From the NCBI GenBank assembly GCA_963805605.1, contig CAWDUX010000002.1:3500845-3564844 (forward strand): 64,000 bases of DNA. The letters are read 5' to 3'. The position numbers and the translations under genes are program-made. The DNA is from Actinocatenispora sp963805605 (GTDB lineage Bacteria; Actinomycetota; Actinomycetes; Mycobacteriales; Micromonosporaceae). The notes under the pieces were generated by a model, which ran no database searches, was not told where the DNA came from, and saw only the letters and a program-made list of their open reading frames with translations. This document shows positions 40,707 to 51,166 of the stretch, piece after piece; the first letter of the stretch is position 1; each line of letters opens with the position of its first letter.

Positions 40707-41478
40707 TCCACGATACCTCCGGTCTGGATGTCGTGGCCCGCGTGGGCCGCGAAGACGTCATCGAGGGTCGCGTCCGGACCCAGTGCGGCCCGCAGCACGG
40801 CGGGTGAGTCGACGACGGCAAGCCGGCCGCGGACCATGATCCCGATCCGGTCGCACAGCTCCTCGGCCTCGTCCATGTGATGGGTCGTGAGCACGATGGT
40901 GGTGCCCATCTCGTCCCGTCGGTGGCGCAGGTGGTCCCAGATCGAGGCGCGTGCCACGGGATCGAGGCCGACCGTCGGCTCGTCGAGGAACAGGACCATC
41001 GGCCGATGGAGCATCGATGCGGCCAGCTCGAGCCGCCGGATCATGCCCCCCGAGAAGCTGCGCACGAGCCGGTCGCGAGCGTCCGTGAGGCCGACCGACG
41101 CGAGCGCATCGGCGATCCGCGGCGTCCGCAGCTCGCGGGGCAGGTGATACAGCCGGGCCGAGATGAGCAGGTTCTCGTACGCCGTGAGCGTCCCGTCCGC
41201 TGACAGCAGCTGGGGCACGTAGCCGATGGACCGGCGCACGAGCTGCGCCTCCCGGACGATGTCCGCGCCCGCCACGCGTGGCGCTGCCGGACGTCGGTGC
41301 CAGGAGGGTCGTGAGCATCCGGATGGTCGTGGACTTGCCGGCCCCGTTCGAGCCCAGGAGGCCGAACACCTCGCCCGGCTCCACGGTCAGATCGATGTGG
41401 TCGACCGCCAGGAGGTCGCCGAAGTCGCGGGTCAGCGACTGCGTCCGGACGGCTGCCGCCGACCGCGTGCGTGGTCAT
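40703..41478 (-). pseudogene. ABC exporter ATP-binding protein (DrrA-like), frameshifted
   Basis: The start frame reads MTTHAV, then shifts to TQSLTRDFGDLLAVDHIDLT, with Walker A GLLGSNGAGKST. A second shift near 41,278 leads to AQLVRRSIGYVPQLLSADGT, signature FSGGMIRRLE, Walker B VLFLDEP and HHMDEAEELCD. It is coupled by ATGA to the permease downstream and overlaps the MarR gene end. The three form a MarR-ABC-ABC operon of the multidrug type. Motifs are complete, so the protein is probably functional in the source organism. Confidence 0.8.
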
Positions 41479-41931
41479 GCGCTCCTGCCGTCGAGCGTCC
41501 ACCGGGTCGATGCCGGTCACGCTGGCCATCAGCAGGTCCAGCGCCTGGGCGATGAGCGCGAGCTCCGCCGGCGACCGGTCCCGCAGGGCGCGGGCCATCG
41601 CCCGACGGGTGCCCAGGTTGACGGTCCGCAGTCGGTCGTGCACCTGCGTCAGTGAGCGTGAGCCGGACCCGTCGTCGCTCGGCGGGGTCCTGGACCCGCT
41701 CCACGAGCCTTGGCGGACGAGCCGCTCGACGAGCGCGGATGCGCTCGGAAGGCTCACGCCCTGGTGCTCCGCGACGGCCGAGACACCGCTCCCGGGCGCG
41801 CGGCGCAGCAGCATCATCGCCCGCAGCTGGGGCACGGTCAGTCCGGGTGCGGCGTCCGCCCGGGTGCCGGTACGGACCCAGCGCATGAGCCGGGGCACGC
41901 TGTCGACGACGAGCGCGGCGACATCCTCCAC
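41475..41931 (-). pseudogene. MarR-family regulator, frameshifted
   Basis: The protein starts MEDVAALVVDSVPRLMRWVR and has the winged-helix parts LTVPQLRAMMLLRRAPGSGV and SAVAEHQGVSLPSASALVER. After LVRQG the frame shifts so that the wing (LVERVQDPAERRRVRLTLTD) is in another frame; it returns for LGTRRAMARALRDRSPAELA. The end is approximate because the stop lies beyond the next break. Gene order before an ABC exporter suggests that it represses that exporter. The exact number of indels is uncertain. Confidence 0.7.
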
Positions 41932-42134
41932 GGCGCGCCTGTCGGCGACGCGGATCCGTGCGGCATACGACGGGAGGGACGGGGGTGGAAGTGCGGCATG
42001 ACAGCTTCGTGTCTCTGATGGTTCGAGACACGAAGCTATATCGCGAGTGGGTCAGGCGCGTGCATCAGGAACGGGAGCCGCGGCCGGTGCCGCAGCTCCC
42101 GTTGGTCGTGATGCCGACGCGCGTCGGCAGCTGG

Positions 42135-42750
42135 CTACTTGTACTGGAACTGGATGAGCATGCCGCCCGTGGAGGAATCGGATGTCGTGAACGAGCCGCC
42201 GGGAACGAGCGGCGGGTCGAACACGCAGCGCATCACCGCTGCTGGAGTTATGCAGGAAGCCGATGGCCGGAGCCTTGACGGCGATGTAGTCGCCCTTGCT
42301 GACCTTCAGGCTGACGCTGAAGCTCTGGATCTTGTAGTTGTCGCCGTTGATGCCGCCGCAGCCTCCCGGCTGGGTGTCCTGGACGTAGGTCAGCTTGGGG
42401 CCGTTGCGGACGACCTTGGCCTTGTGCTGGCTCTGCCTCGCGCGAGCCACCTGGACGACGAAACTGCCGCCCTGGCAGGAGATGAGGCGGACCTTGCCGA
42501 TGGTGCCGTCCTTCGGGGCCCGCTCATGGCCGCCGTTCTCGAAGGCCTCCACCGCGACCCAGGTGCAGGTCGCGTTGTTGTGGACGCCGGCGTAGTCGTC
42601 ACAGCTCTCCTTGCCGGTCGGCTGCGTGGAGTGGGTGAGCTTGGCACCGAAGCGCACGGGCGTCGAGGCGCTCACCGAGAGTGGAGCGATGCTGACGAGC
42701 ATGAGGAGGGCCAGCAGCCCGCTGATGCCCAACCGTCTGGGATGACGCAT
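42135..42750 (-). pseudogene. Secreted protein of unknown family, one frameshift
   Basis: The ATG at 42,750 is followed by a clear signal peptide (RRLGISGLLALLMLVSIAPL, cleavage near SVSA). The mature region has VRFGAKLTHSTQPTGKESCD, four Cys in CDDYAGVHNNATCTW and SCQGG...GGCGG, and SFSVSLKVSKGDYIAVKAPA. Near 42,235 the frame shifts to FDPPLVPGGSFTTSDSST and ends MLIQFQYK. The jelly-roll-like tail recurs in secreted proteins of Chloroflexota and actinobacteria, but I cannot name a family. About 204 residues when joined. Confidence 0.65.
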
Positions 42751-42847
42751 GAACAATCGACCTCGCCAATATCCCCGGGGTCCAGGGTTGACGAGAATGT
42801 AGCGCGCCCTGCCAAGGGCCCTCATCCGGGCCCAGGGTGAAGAGTGG

Positions 42848-42932
42848 CGGAGAGGGAGGGATTCGAACCCTCGATGGGTTGCCCCATACCGCATTTCCAG
42901 TGCGGCGCCCTCGGCCACTAGGCGACCTCTCC
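42848..42932 (-). tRNA. tRNA-Ser (GGA)
   Basis: The transcript opens GGAGAGGTCGCCTAGTGGCC with a perfect acceptor pair CCTCTCC. The anticodon arm CCGCA-CTGGAAA-TGCGG gives anticodon GGA (reads TCC and TCT). A long variable arm (TATGGGGCAACCCATC) is typical of serine tRNA, and the T arm is GAGGGTTCGAATCCCTC. CCA is encoded at 42,845-42,847. Confidence 0.96.
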
Positions 42933-42979
42933 GTGGGGCGGGAACAGCTGTGCTCGATCGTGTCCGAGTCGAAGGGCGA

Positions 42980-43065
<86 letters not shown>

Positions 43066-43236
43066 GCCGAGAGCATAGCAAAGGCGCCCGGGGCGGCAGG
43101 ATCGTGCGTGACCGCCCGGCACCCGCGGCCTGGCGCCAGACGTCCCTGGACACGATCTCACCACCAGCGAACGAAAGCCGGTCTGACGGGCCCACGGACG
43201 CCCACGGACGCCCACGACGTGGCGATGGCGCCATCA

Positions 43237-43256
43237 GATAGCCGTCCACGGCTATC
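43237..43256 (-). terminator. Hairpin downstream of tadA
   Basis: GATAGCCGT and ACGGCTATC are perfect 9-bp arms with a CC loop between tadA and the tRNA-Ser genes. A loop of two is tight, so the actual loop is wider. It may end the tadA transcript; there is no U-run. Confidence 0.4.
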
Positions 43257-43434
43257 GCCGGACGCCTCAGTGCCAGGTGAGACGCCACAAGCAAGGGATG
43301 GCTGCGATCCGGGCGTCTGCCGTTCGCGCATCGTGAGGATTCGGTCGGGGCACTCCCGTTGGTCGACCCGCTCGCGGGGCATCGAGTGGTCCGGCGACAC
43401 GGACGGTGGTTGGCGACGACGTCGGCGACCCGCC

Positions 43435-43901
43435 GAAGCCTCAGGCACGACCCGCCGAGGGTCCCGGCGAGGTCCGGCCGAAGGTCCGCGGCCTCCTGGG
43501 CGAGGATGCCGGACACGACCCGCAGTCGACGCGTGCCGCTGACCGCTCGCGGCCAGCTGGACGACGGAGCCACAGGCGCCCTGGATCGGGATCGGCGAGG
43601 GCGAACACGACGCCGTCGGCATCCGCCTCCAGCAGCGCGCCGACACACATCGTGCAGGGCTCCACGACGCAGAACAGCGGTGACGCCCGCGAGCGACGGT
43701 CGGCCCAGGCGCCGGGCGGCCTCCCGGATGGCACTCACCACGGCATGGGACGGTGGGATCGCCGGTGGCCTGAAGACCGGGCCGCCCGCGCGCGACCATC
43801 GCCTCGTCCACGACCGCGACCGCGCCATCCGCGCGCTCGCCGCCGGCAGCGGCTGCCGCAGCCTCGGCCAAGGCGGCGCCCATGTACAGCTCGTAGTTCA
43901 C
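43435..43901 (-). pseudogene. tadA: tRNA adenosine deaminase TadA, frameshifted
   Basis: TadA converts adenosine 34 of tRNA-Arg to inosine. Segments in three frames give NYELYMGAALAEAAAAAAGG, AVAVVDEAMVARG, SHAVVSAIREAARRLG, then the zinc motif EPCTMCVGALLEADADGVVF and RRLRVVSGILAQEAADLRPD. The PCxxC ligands are present. The first motif reads HAVV where HAE is expected, so the catalytic Glu is missing in the sequence as given. The 3' end is approximate. Its place next to tRNA-Ser, SRP RNA and dnaX fits. The GTG at 43,901 or ATG at 43,883 may be the start. Confidence 0.75.
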
Positions 43902-44048
43902 GGATGCCGATGCTACATGCCGGCGAGGCCCGCGGTGGGCTGCCGACGCCCCTCGGCCCATGCTTTCGCGCGCTGCGCGCTACGATCACGATGCCTCGCG
44001 GCCAGTGACCGCGACGACCCTGCTACACCCAACCCGAAGAGGACCACC

Positions 44049-45254
44049 ATGGCCCGCACCAGACGCATCGGCATCCTCACCGGAGGCGGCGACGTCCCCG
44101 GTCTCAACAGCGTCATCAAGAGCGTCACCTATCGCGCCACGCGAGCTCGGCTACGAGGTCGTGGGCATCCGTCGCGGCTGGGAGGGCCTGACCCACCAGC
44201 GACCCGGAGCCGACCCCGACGCGCGCTACGTCGATCCCGCTGGACCGCGTCAACACCCGCGCCATCGACCGGACCGGCGGCACGATGCTGCACACGTCGC
44301 GCACGAACCCCGCAAGATGCAAGGCGGCAGCGCTGCCCGCGCACATCCCGCACGAGCGCGCCTGGACACGATGACCACGGACGGCGAGACGTACGACCTG
44401 ACGCCCGTCGTGCTGCGAGAACATCGAGCGCCTGGGCCTCGACTACCTCGTGCCCATCGGCGGCGACGACACGCTGAGCTTCTCGCAGACGCTCGCACGA
44501 CAATGGCGTGCCGCTCATCGCCATCCCCAAGACGATGGACAACGACGTCCAGGGCACCGAGTACTGCATCGGCTTCTCGACCGCCATCACGCGCGCCAAG
44601 GAGCTCATCAACCGCCAGCGCACGACCCTCGGCTCGCACGAGCGCATCGGCGTGTTCCGCATCTTCGGCCGCGACTGCGGCTTCACCGCGCTCTACACGG
44701 CGTACGTCACGTCCGGCCGCTGCCTCATCCCGGAAGTCGCCCTTCGACCTGGACCACCTCGTGCCGGCTGCTGGCCGAGGACCACGCCTCAATCCCAGCC
44801 ACTACGCCTTCGTCATCGCCGCCGAGGGCGCCATGTGGGAGGGCGGCAGCATCGAGGAGGTCGGCGAGGCGGATGCCTTCGGCCATCGCCACAAGGCCAA
44901 CATCGCCGAGGTGCTGGCCGCGGAGATCAAGCGCCGCGTCGGGCATCGAGACGCGTCTTCTCGGAGCTGACCTACGACCTGCGCTCGGGCGAGCCGGACG
45001 CGGTCGACCAGATGGTCGCGATCACCTTCGCGAACGTGGCGATGGACCTCATCGCCGACGGCGTGAGCGGCCGGATGATGGCCATCCGGGACGGCAAGTA
45101 CGCCCACTCGCCGCTGCCCGACCCAGCCCTGGGCGCCGCCGCGTGGACGTCGACGACGATGTACAACGCCGAGCGCTACCGGCCGCGCTACACCGGGCTG
45201 CTGGGCCACCCGCTGCTGCTGGGCCAGTCGCTGGGCGACGCACCGGGGGCCTGA
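44049..45254 (+). pseudogene. pfp: 6-phosphofructokinase, pyrophosphate-type, frameshifted
   Basis: The start is ARTRRIGILTGGGDVPGLNS. Further frames give ELGYEVVGIRRGWEGLTHQR, LDYLVPIGGDDTLSFSQTLA, VPLIAIPKTMDNDVQGTEYC, TTLGSHERIGVFRIFGRDCG and SHYAFVIAAEGAMWEGGS, ending LGHPLLLGQSLGDAPGA. The GGDD (not GGDG) and PKTMDND (Lys, not Gly) are the two residues that mark PPi-dependent enzymes. It phosphorylates fructose 6-phosphate in glycolysis. About eight single-base shifts break a protein of about 400 residues. All active-site blocks are present, so the damage is likely technical. Confidence 0.8.
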
Positions 45255-45263
45255 GCCGCTCCG

Positions 45264-46105
45264 GTGGGCCCCGACGGGGTGCGGCCGACCTGCGGCGGGT
45301 GCTCGTCATCTGCGGGCATCTGCCTGGCCGTCGGCCTGGTGGTCGTCATGGTGCTGACGGCGGAGCCGTTCCAGCCGGACAGCTACGGGCCTGGACAGGA
45401 CGCGCGCGCCTACTGGGCGGTGCCGCTCGACGCGCCCTACGTGCCCGGCTCGGTGGGCCACGAGAGCGCCTACCTCTACTCGCCCGCGTTCCTCGAGGCG
45501 CTGGCGCCCATCCGGCTGCTGCCGTGGCCGCTGTTCCTGGGCATCTGGACGACGCCTGCTGCTGCTCGTGCTGCTGCTGGATGCGCGGCCCGCTGCTGTT
45601 CGGGCCGCTCATCGTGCTCGCGTTCCCCGAGCTGTGGGGCGGCAACATCACCATCCTGCTCGCGGCGATGATCGTGGTCGGCTTCCGGTCGCCCGGGGGT
45701 CTGGGCGTTCGCGGTGCTGACCAAGGTGACGCCCGCCCTGGGCGTGCTCTGGTTCGTGGTTCGCCGGGAGTGGCGCGCCCTGCTGGAGCATCGCCGTCGT
45801 GACGGCGGCCATCGTCGGCGTCTCGCTGCTCATCGCGCCCGAGCTGTGGCGGCGACTGGGTCGAGCTGCTCGACCAGCAGCACCAACTCCAGCACGGTGC
45901 CCGGGTCCGTGCCCATCCCCCTGCTCGTCCGGCTGCCGCTCGCGGTGGTCGTCATCGTCTGGGCCGCCTGGGGACCGGCGCTGGGCTGCTGCCCATCGGG
46001 GTGCTGCTGGCGATGCCCGTGATCTGGTGGGGCAGCTTGGCCATCCTGACCGCCTGCGTCGCGTTGCGGCGAGCGGGACATCGAGGCGCGTCTCTTCCGG
46101 GCTGA
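45264..46105 (+). pseudogene. GT87-like (DUF2029) membrane glycosyltransferase, frameshifted
   Basis: Joined frames give a multi-pass membrane protein: ICLAVGLVVVMVLTAEPFQP, SYGPGQDARAYWAVPLDAPY, LYSPAFLEALAPIRLLPWPL, FGPLIVLAFPELWGGNITIL, LAAMIVVGFRSPG and AVLTKVTPALGVLWFVVRRE. The D-A-R-AYW loop and the GN-x-x-x-LLA helix match DUF2029, a polyprenol-dependent mannosyl- or arabinosyltransferase group. The GTG start follows the pfk stop by nine bases. At about 280 residues it is shorter than the usual 400. Substrate unknown. Confidence 0.65.
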
Positions 46106-46270
46106 CGTCGCCGACGCCGCCGCTGCGGCATGCCCGAGGTGGTCCTGCCGGGCGCGCCCACGAGTTGACGCCCGGGGACGGGTGGCGCACGATCGGCCGA
46201 TGCGGTGGGTGCTGCTCCGGGAGACGTCGGTCGGCCAGCACCGACCCCGGGGCCGCGCGTCGTGGAGGCC

Positions 46271-48900
46271 ATGACCGAGACCCGGCGCGCGACGACGACC
46301 TTCCTGTTCACCGATATCCAGGGCTCCACCCGACTCGAGACGCAGGTCGGCACCGCCCGTTACGGCCAGCTTCGGGAGCGCCACCGGCGTGCTGCTGCGT
46401 GGCGCGTTCGAGCCACTGGGCGGGGAGGAGCAGGGCACCGAAGGTGACTCCTTCTTCGTGACCTTCGGGAGCGCCCGGGACGCGCTGGCGGCGGCCGTCG
46501 ACCGCCCAACGTGCGCTCGCCGAGGAGACCTGGCCCGAGGGCGTGACGTTGCGCGTCCGGATGGGCATCCACTCCGGGGAGTCGGAGATGGCCGGCGGCA
46601 GCCTGGTCGGCCTGGACATCAACCGCGCATCCCGCGTGGCGGGTATCGCGCACGGCGGCCAGATCGTGGTCTCGGCCGCGACCCAGGCGCTCGTCGGGTC
46701 GGCGCTGCCCGACGGCGTGACGCTGGCGCGACCTGGGCGAGCATCGGCTGCGGGACATCGAGGGCACCGAGCGGCTGTGGCAGGTGGTCATCGACGGGTC
46801 TCCCGTCCGACTTCCCGCCGCTGCGTTCGGCCGCGATCGCCTGCGGGCAACCTGCCGACACGCTTGACGACCTTCGTGGGTCGCGACGAAGAGCTCGCCG
46901 AGGTGCTCGAGCTGGCGGCGGCGGGTCGTCTGCTGACGCTCACCGGGCCTGGCGGTACGGGCAAGACGCGCCTCTCGCTGGAGGTCGGTGCGCGGAGCGC
47001 CGAGCGATATCCCGACGGCGTCTACTTCGTGCCGCTGGAGCCCATCACGGAACCCGGCCTCGTCGCGGCCACCATCGCCCAGCGGCTGGACCTGCCCGAC
47101 CGAGGCGGTCGTACGCCCGTCGACCGCCTGCGGGAGCACCTGCGCGACCGGCGGCTGCTCATCATCCTCGACAACTTCGAGCAGGTCATCGAGGCCGCAC
47201 CGCTGGTCGCGGAGCTGCTCGCGGACGCCCCGGGCTGGGCATCCTGGCCACCAGCCGCGAGGCGCTCCGGGTCTATGGCGAGCGGGAGTACCCGGTGCCG
47301 CCGCTGGCGGTGCCGGAGCCCCACTCGGCCACCGACATCCGGCTGGCCAGCCAGTACGGCGCGGTGGCCCTGTTCGTGGAGCGGGCGCCGCGCGGTCCTG
47401 CCCAGCTTCGGCCTGACCGACGAGAACGCGCCGCGGTCGTCGAGATCTGCTATCGACTCGATGGCCTGCCGCTGGCCATCGAGCTGGCCGCGGCGCGCAT
47501 CAAGCTGCTGTCCCCGGCCGCGATGCTCGGCTCGTCTCCAGCACCGGCTGTCGCTCCTGGGCAGCGGCTCCCGGGACCTGCCGGCACGCCAGCAGACGCT
47601 GCGGGGCGCGATCGGCTGGAGCTACGACCTGCTCGACGCCGCTGACCGCGACCTGTTCGGCTGCTTCTCGGTGTTCGCGGGGCCGACCGACCTGGGCTCC
47701 GTGGAGGCAGGTCTGCGGGCCCGGCCGTGTCGACGTCCTCGAGAGCCTCTCCTCGCTGGTCGACAAGAGCCTCGTCCGTCGGCGGGACGCGGCCGGTGGC
47801 GAGTCACGCTACCGGATGCTGGAGACCATCCGTGAATACGCCGCGGAGCGGCTCGAGGAGGCCGGCAGAACGGCCGAGATGCGCGCCCGGCATGCCGCCC
47901 ACTACCTCGCCCGTGTCAGCGCGGCGGCCGCCGGCGCGGCAGGCGGCGATCGCGCGACGCTCGACGGACTGGAGGCCGACCACGACGACCTGCGAGCGGC
48001 CATCACCTGGTCGGTGGAATCGGGCGATGCGACGACCGCACTGGGCCTCACCGCCGGGCTGTGGCGGTTCTGGCAGATGCGCGGCTACATCACGCGAGGG
48101 CCTGGAGCGCCTGGATGCGGCCCTCGCGCTGCCGGGCTGCGACGACGAGGACCTGCGCCTGCGAGCGCTCGATGCTGCGGGTGGGCTCGCCTACTGGAAC
48201 AACGACCAGCCGCGGGCTCGAGAGCGGTACGAGGAGCGCTCGCGATCAAGCGCTCCCGGGGCGCACCGGGGCGGCATCGCGCGAGGCGCTCTACAACCTC
48301 TCGTTCACATACCTGTTCCAAGAGGACAACGAGTCCGGGGAGCGGTTCGTGCGCGAGGCCATCGAGCTGTACCAGGAGGCGGGCGACAAGATGGGCCTGG
48401 CCCGTGCGCGCTGGGGGCTCGCCAATATCGAGTACGCCAAGGGGCGTGGTGGCGCCACGGAGGCGTACGACCTCGCGACCGCGGCGCTGGCCACGTTCCA
48501 GGAGGTCGGCGACAAGTTCATGACCGGCTGGGCGACGTTCACCGTGGGCGTGTCGGAGTTCCTCAGGGACAACCTTGACGAGGCGCGGACGCGACTGATC
48601 GCGGCGTTGCGGCTGTTCCAGGAGGCCATCGATGTATCCGGATATACGCTCGTGCTCGACTCCCTCGCGGGCCTGACGCTGCGCCAGGGTGACCCGATCT
48701 CGGCGGCGACCATCGCCGGGGCGGTGGCCACCCTGGAGCGGACCACGGGCACCGGCCTCAACCGGACGAACCGGACGTTCTTCGATTGGGACCCCGCGCC
48801 ATTGCTCGCCGAGCCCGCGAACGCGGAAGCCTTCGCCCGGGGGGCGGCGATGGACACCCGGACCGCCATCGAGTTCGCGCTCGCGGTCCGCCCGTCCTGA
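46271..48900 (+). pseudogene. Adenylate cyclase-AAA/NB-ARC-TPR regulator, frameshifted
   Basis: Joined, this is about 875 residues. The N-terminal class III cyclase reads TTTFLFTDIQGSTRLETQVG, GDSFFVTFGSARDALAAAVD and LRVRMGIHSGESEMAGGSLV, GLDINRASRVAGIAHGGQIV. A P-loop ATPase follows: TRLTTFVGRDEELAEVLELA, GRLLTLTGPGGTGKTRLSLE (Walker A) and LRDRRLLIILDNFEQVIE (Walker B). Then come YDLLDAADRDLFGCFSVFAG and a TPR-like C-terminus. This architecture is abundant in Chloroflexota. The cyclase keeps the metal Asp of FTDI. It is probably a signal-transducing ATPase; no effector domain is present. Confidence 0.8.
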
Positions 48901-48922
48901 GCGCAGGTCACTCGACCGCGAC

Positions 48923-49906
48923 CTACGGCAGCGCGAACCCGGTCGGCACGATGCGCTCGTAGGGCGGACCCGACCACGTGGCGCAGTAGAGGATGGGTGG
49001 GCCCTCGATGCGCAACCCGGCCGCCAGCAGGTGCCGGAACGCAGCGCTGTTCCCCGGCAGCCCGACGTTCCAGACCGTCGCAGGGTCGACGCTGCGCACG
49101 AGATGGCCGACGACACCCGGCAGCAGCGCAAGGTCATCCACGACGGTGGGCGCCAGCCGACCGTTGGTGGACACGTAGCCGTAGCCGCGCACCCGGCCCT
49201 GTCGGTCCATGAACAGGGAACCGGCACGACCCATCCCACGGGCCATCGCGTGGTCGCCGGGTCGCGCGAAGCCATAGATGGCGAGGTCGATGGCCGCGAC
49301 CGCCGCGGTGAAGGTGGCCGAGTCGCGCCCCTCCCTCGCCATCGATGCCAGGGAGCGGACCATGAGGCCCGGGTCGACGGCCGGCAGGTGGTGCCGCGGA
49401 TGGTGCCCACGAGCGTATGGACCGAGACCCGGGGCAGCATGCCGTACTGGCGCATAGAGGGCCGTCGACACCGGCTGGATGGCCTCGACCGCGGTGCTCA
49501 TGCGCGCGACGCCGGGACGCCGGCGAGCGCGGCGGCATCGGGCAGGCACCTCCAGAAGCCCTCGACCCACACCCCGACCCTGGGACGCGGGGTCGACGAA
49601 CAGGAACGCCAGATGCTGCAGGTCGCCCCGCAGGACGCCCTGGCCAAAGCCCACGACACGGCCGCGCTCGGTGGCGACCCAGCTCACCGATGGGTCGGTC
49701 GTGCGGAGCACGCGATCGAGCTGTCCCATCAGGTCCGGGTGTCGGTCCTCCGTGGGCTGGCCGACCCGCAGGTGGAGCTCATCGAGTGACGCGTACCGGA
49801 CGTCGACGCATGCGGGGATGTCGGCCGCGGTCATCGGCCGGACCTCGAGCTCGTGCCGAGGTGCCGGCCGGGCTGGGTGCCTGGCTCGATCGTCTGGATG
49901 GCGCAT
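48923..49906 (-). pseudogene. GNAT-family acetyltransferase, frameshifted
   Basis: The first part reads HELEVRPMTAADIPACVDVR, SWVATERGRVVGFGQGVLRG and HLAFLFVDPASQGRGVGRGL, which is the acetyl-CoA site (Q-G-x-G-x-G/A). The frame is lost near 49,530 for about 90 bases, then a second half follows: DSATFTAAVAAIDLAIYGFA, MGRAGSLFMDRQGRVRGYGY and WNVGLPGNSAAFRHLLAAGL. The whole looks like a double-GNAT protein of about 320 residues. It converges on the cyclase-ATPase gene. The acceptor is unknown. Start taken at ATG 49,906. Confidence 0.7.
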
Positions 49907-49937
49907 CGCCGAGGAGCGTAGCGGGCTACGCTCCCCG

Positions 49938-50513
49938 ATGCTGGTCATCGAACCCATCATCCGGACCGAACGGCTGCTGCTGCGGCCATTCCGACCCGAC
50001 GACCTGGATGCGTTCCACGCCTTCGATCGGCTGCCCGATGTGGCCCGCTACCTCTACTCCGAGCCACGCGACCTGAGGGGACCCGCAGGGCGCTCGACCA
50101 GAAGGTGGCGGCACGGACCATCCGGGGGCCGGGCGACCACCTGAGCCTCGCGGTCGTGCTGCCCGACGCAGGATCGGCTCATCGGGGATGTGATCCTGGA
50201 GTGGCTGGGCAACGACCACCGGCAGGGGGAGATCGGCTACGTGTTCCATCCCGACCACCAGGGCAAGGGGTACGCGACAGAGGCGGCCCGGGCACTGCTC
50301 CAGATGGGCTTCGAGACGCTCCGGCTGCATCGGATCGCGGCTCGCTGCGATGCTCGCAACCCGGGTCGGCAGGGGTGATGGAGCGCCTCGGGATGCGGCG
50401 GGAGGCACACCTGCGTGGAGAACGAGCTGGTCAAGGGCGAATGGACCGACGAGCTCGTGTACGCGATGCTCGACCGGGAGTGGCGACAGGCGGAGCGAGC
50501 CGCCGTCCCCTGA
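49938..50513 (+). pseudogene. RimJ/RimL-type acetyltransferase, frameshifted
   Basis: Joined frames give IEPIIRTERLLLRPFRPDDL, DAFHAFDRLPDVARYLYSEP, DVILEWLGNDHRQGEIGYVF, HPDHQGKGYATEAARALLQM and ENELVKGEWTDELVYAMLDR. The QGKGYATEA acetyl-CoA loop and GEWTDELVYAML end are diagnostic of N-acetyltransferases acting on ribosomal proteins or other amines. Around four indels break it. It is divergent from the other GNAT gene with about 30 bases between starts. The corrected product is about 190 residues. Confidence 0.75.
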
Positions 50514-50588
50514 CCGGTGGCCACGCGCTGGGCGGCCGCACGCGCGGGCCGCTCGGCCACTGACCGGTGGCCACGCGCTGGGCGGCCG
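50510..50588. repeat. Direct repeat, two copies of 29 bp
   Basis: CTGACCGGTGGCCACGCGCTGGGCGGCCG (shown as position, not motif) occurs at 50,510-50,538 and 50,560-50,588, a period of 50 bases. The first copy includes the acetyltransferase stop codon. A short tandem duplication or an assembly collapse are both possible. Confidence 0.8.
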
Positions 50589-51166
50589 GTGCGGACACGC
50601 GTCGGGAACCCCGGTCGTCCGGAACCGGGCCTGCAGGCGATACGTCATCGGTCGCGCGCCCCGGCGTCGTTCGCCCGTTGGACGCCCATCAGCGGGACCA
50701 GCGACGGGCTGAACGACACCCCGCACGGCAAGCCTCACCGTGTGAGTCAAGGGACCGGCGGGATGTACGGCCGCCGTGCCGTCAGCCCGTCGACGACCTG
50801 ACAAGGCGTGTTCCATGGCGGTTTGGCGGTTGATCGGCGCACCCGATGAGCCACGCGACCGACCAGGGGCACATTCCACGCCCCCTGAAACCGGTCATCG
50901 AGCGGTGTCGCAGGTTCGACGGTCCGTTGACTCATCACACGAGCCATATGGAATGGTGTCAGGGCCGCTGGCGCAGGTATGACGACCAAGGTCTGCCGGG
51001 GCACATATGTCAGGCCCGGTGACGATGCCCGGCTCCCGCACTGGCCTCGTGCCGCACGGCCTCGTGCCGCACGGTCTCGTGCCGCACGGCCTCGGATGTG
51101 CCGAGCGACCGCGGTGACGAGGCCACGGTCTGCCGACGCATCGGACTTGGGCTATCGTCGGCGGCC
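50514..51166. other. Intergenic region, about 650 bp
   Basis: No open frame here has a convincing family or a ribosome site. It holds the second copy of the 29-bp repeat, a tract of three 15-bp tandem repeats (51,044-51,088) and otherwise unremarkable GC-rich DNA. Because the surrounding piece is rich in indels, a short broken gene could be hidden here. Confidence 0.4.
51044..51093. repeat. 15-bp tandem repeats
   Basis: GCCTCGTGCCGCACG occurs at 51,044-51,058 and 51,059-51,073 and with one mismatch at 51,074-51,088, followed by GCCTC. The array sits 74 bases upstream of the ThuA-Gfo/Idh start. It could be a slippage product or a binding array. Confidence 0.8.

Noticed and set aside
50747..51004. 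Small ORFs in the 650-bp gap
   Set aside because: Compositionally biased, no ribosome site and no recognisable family.
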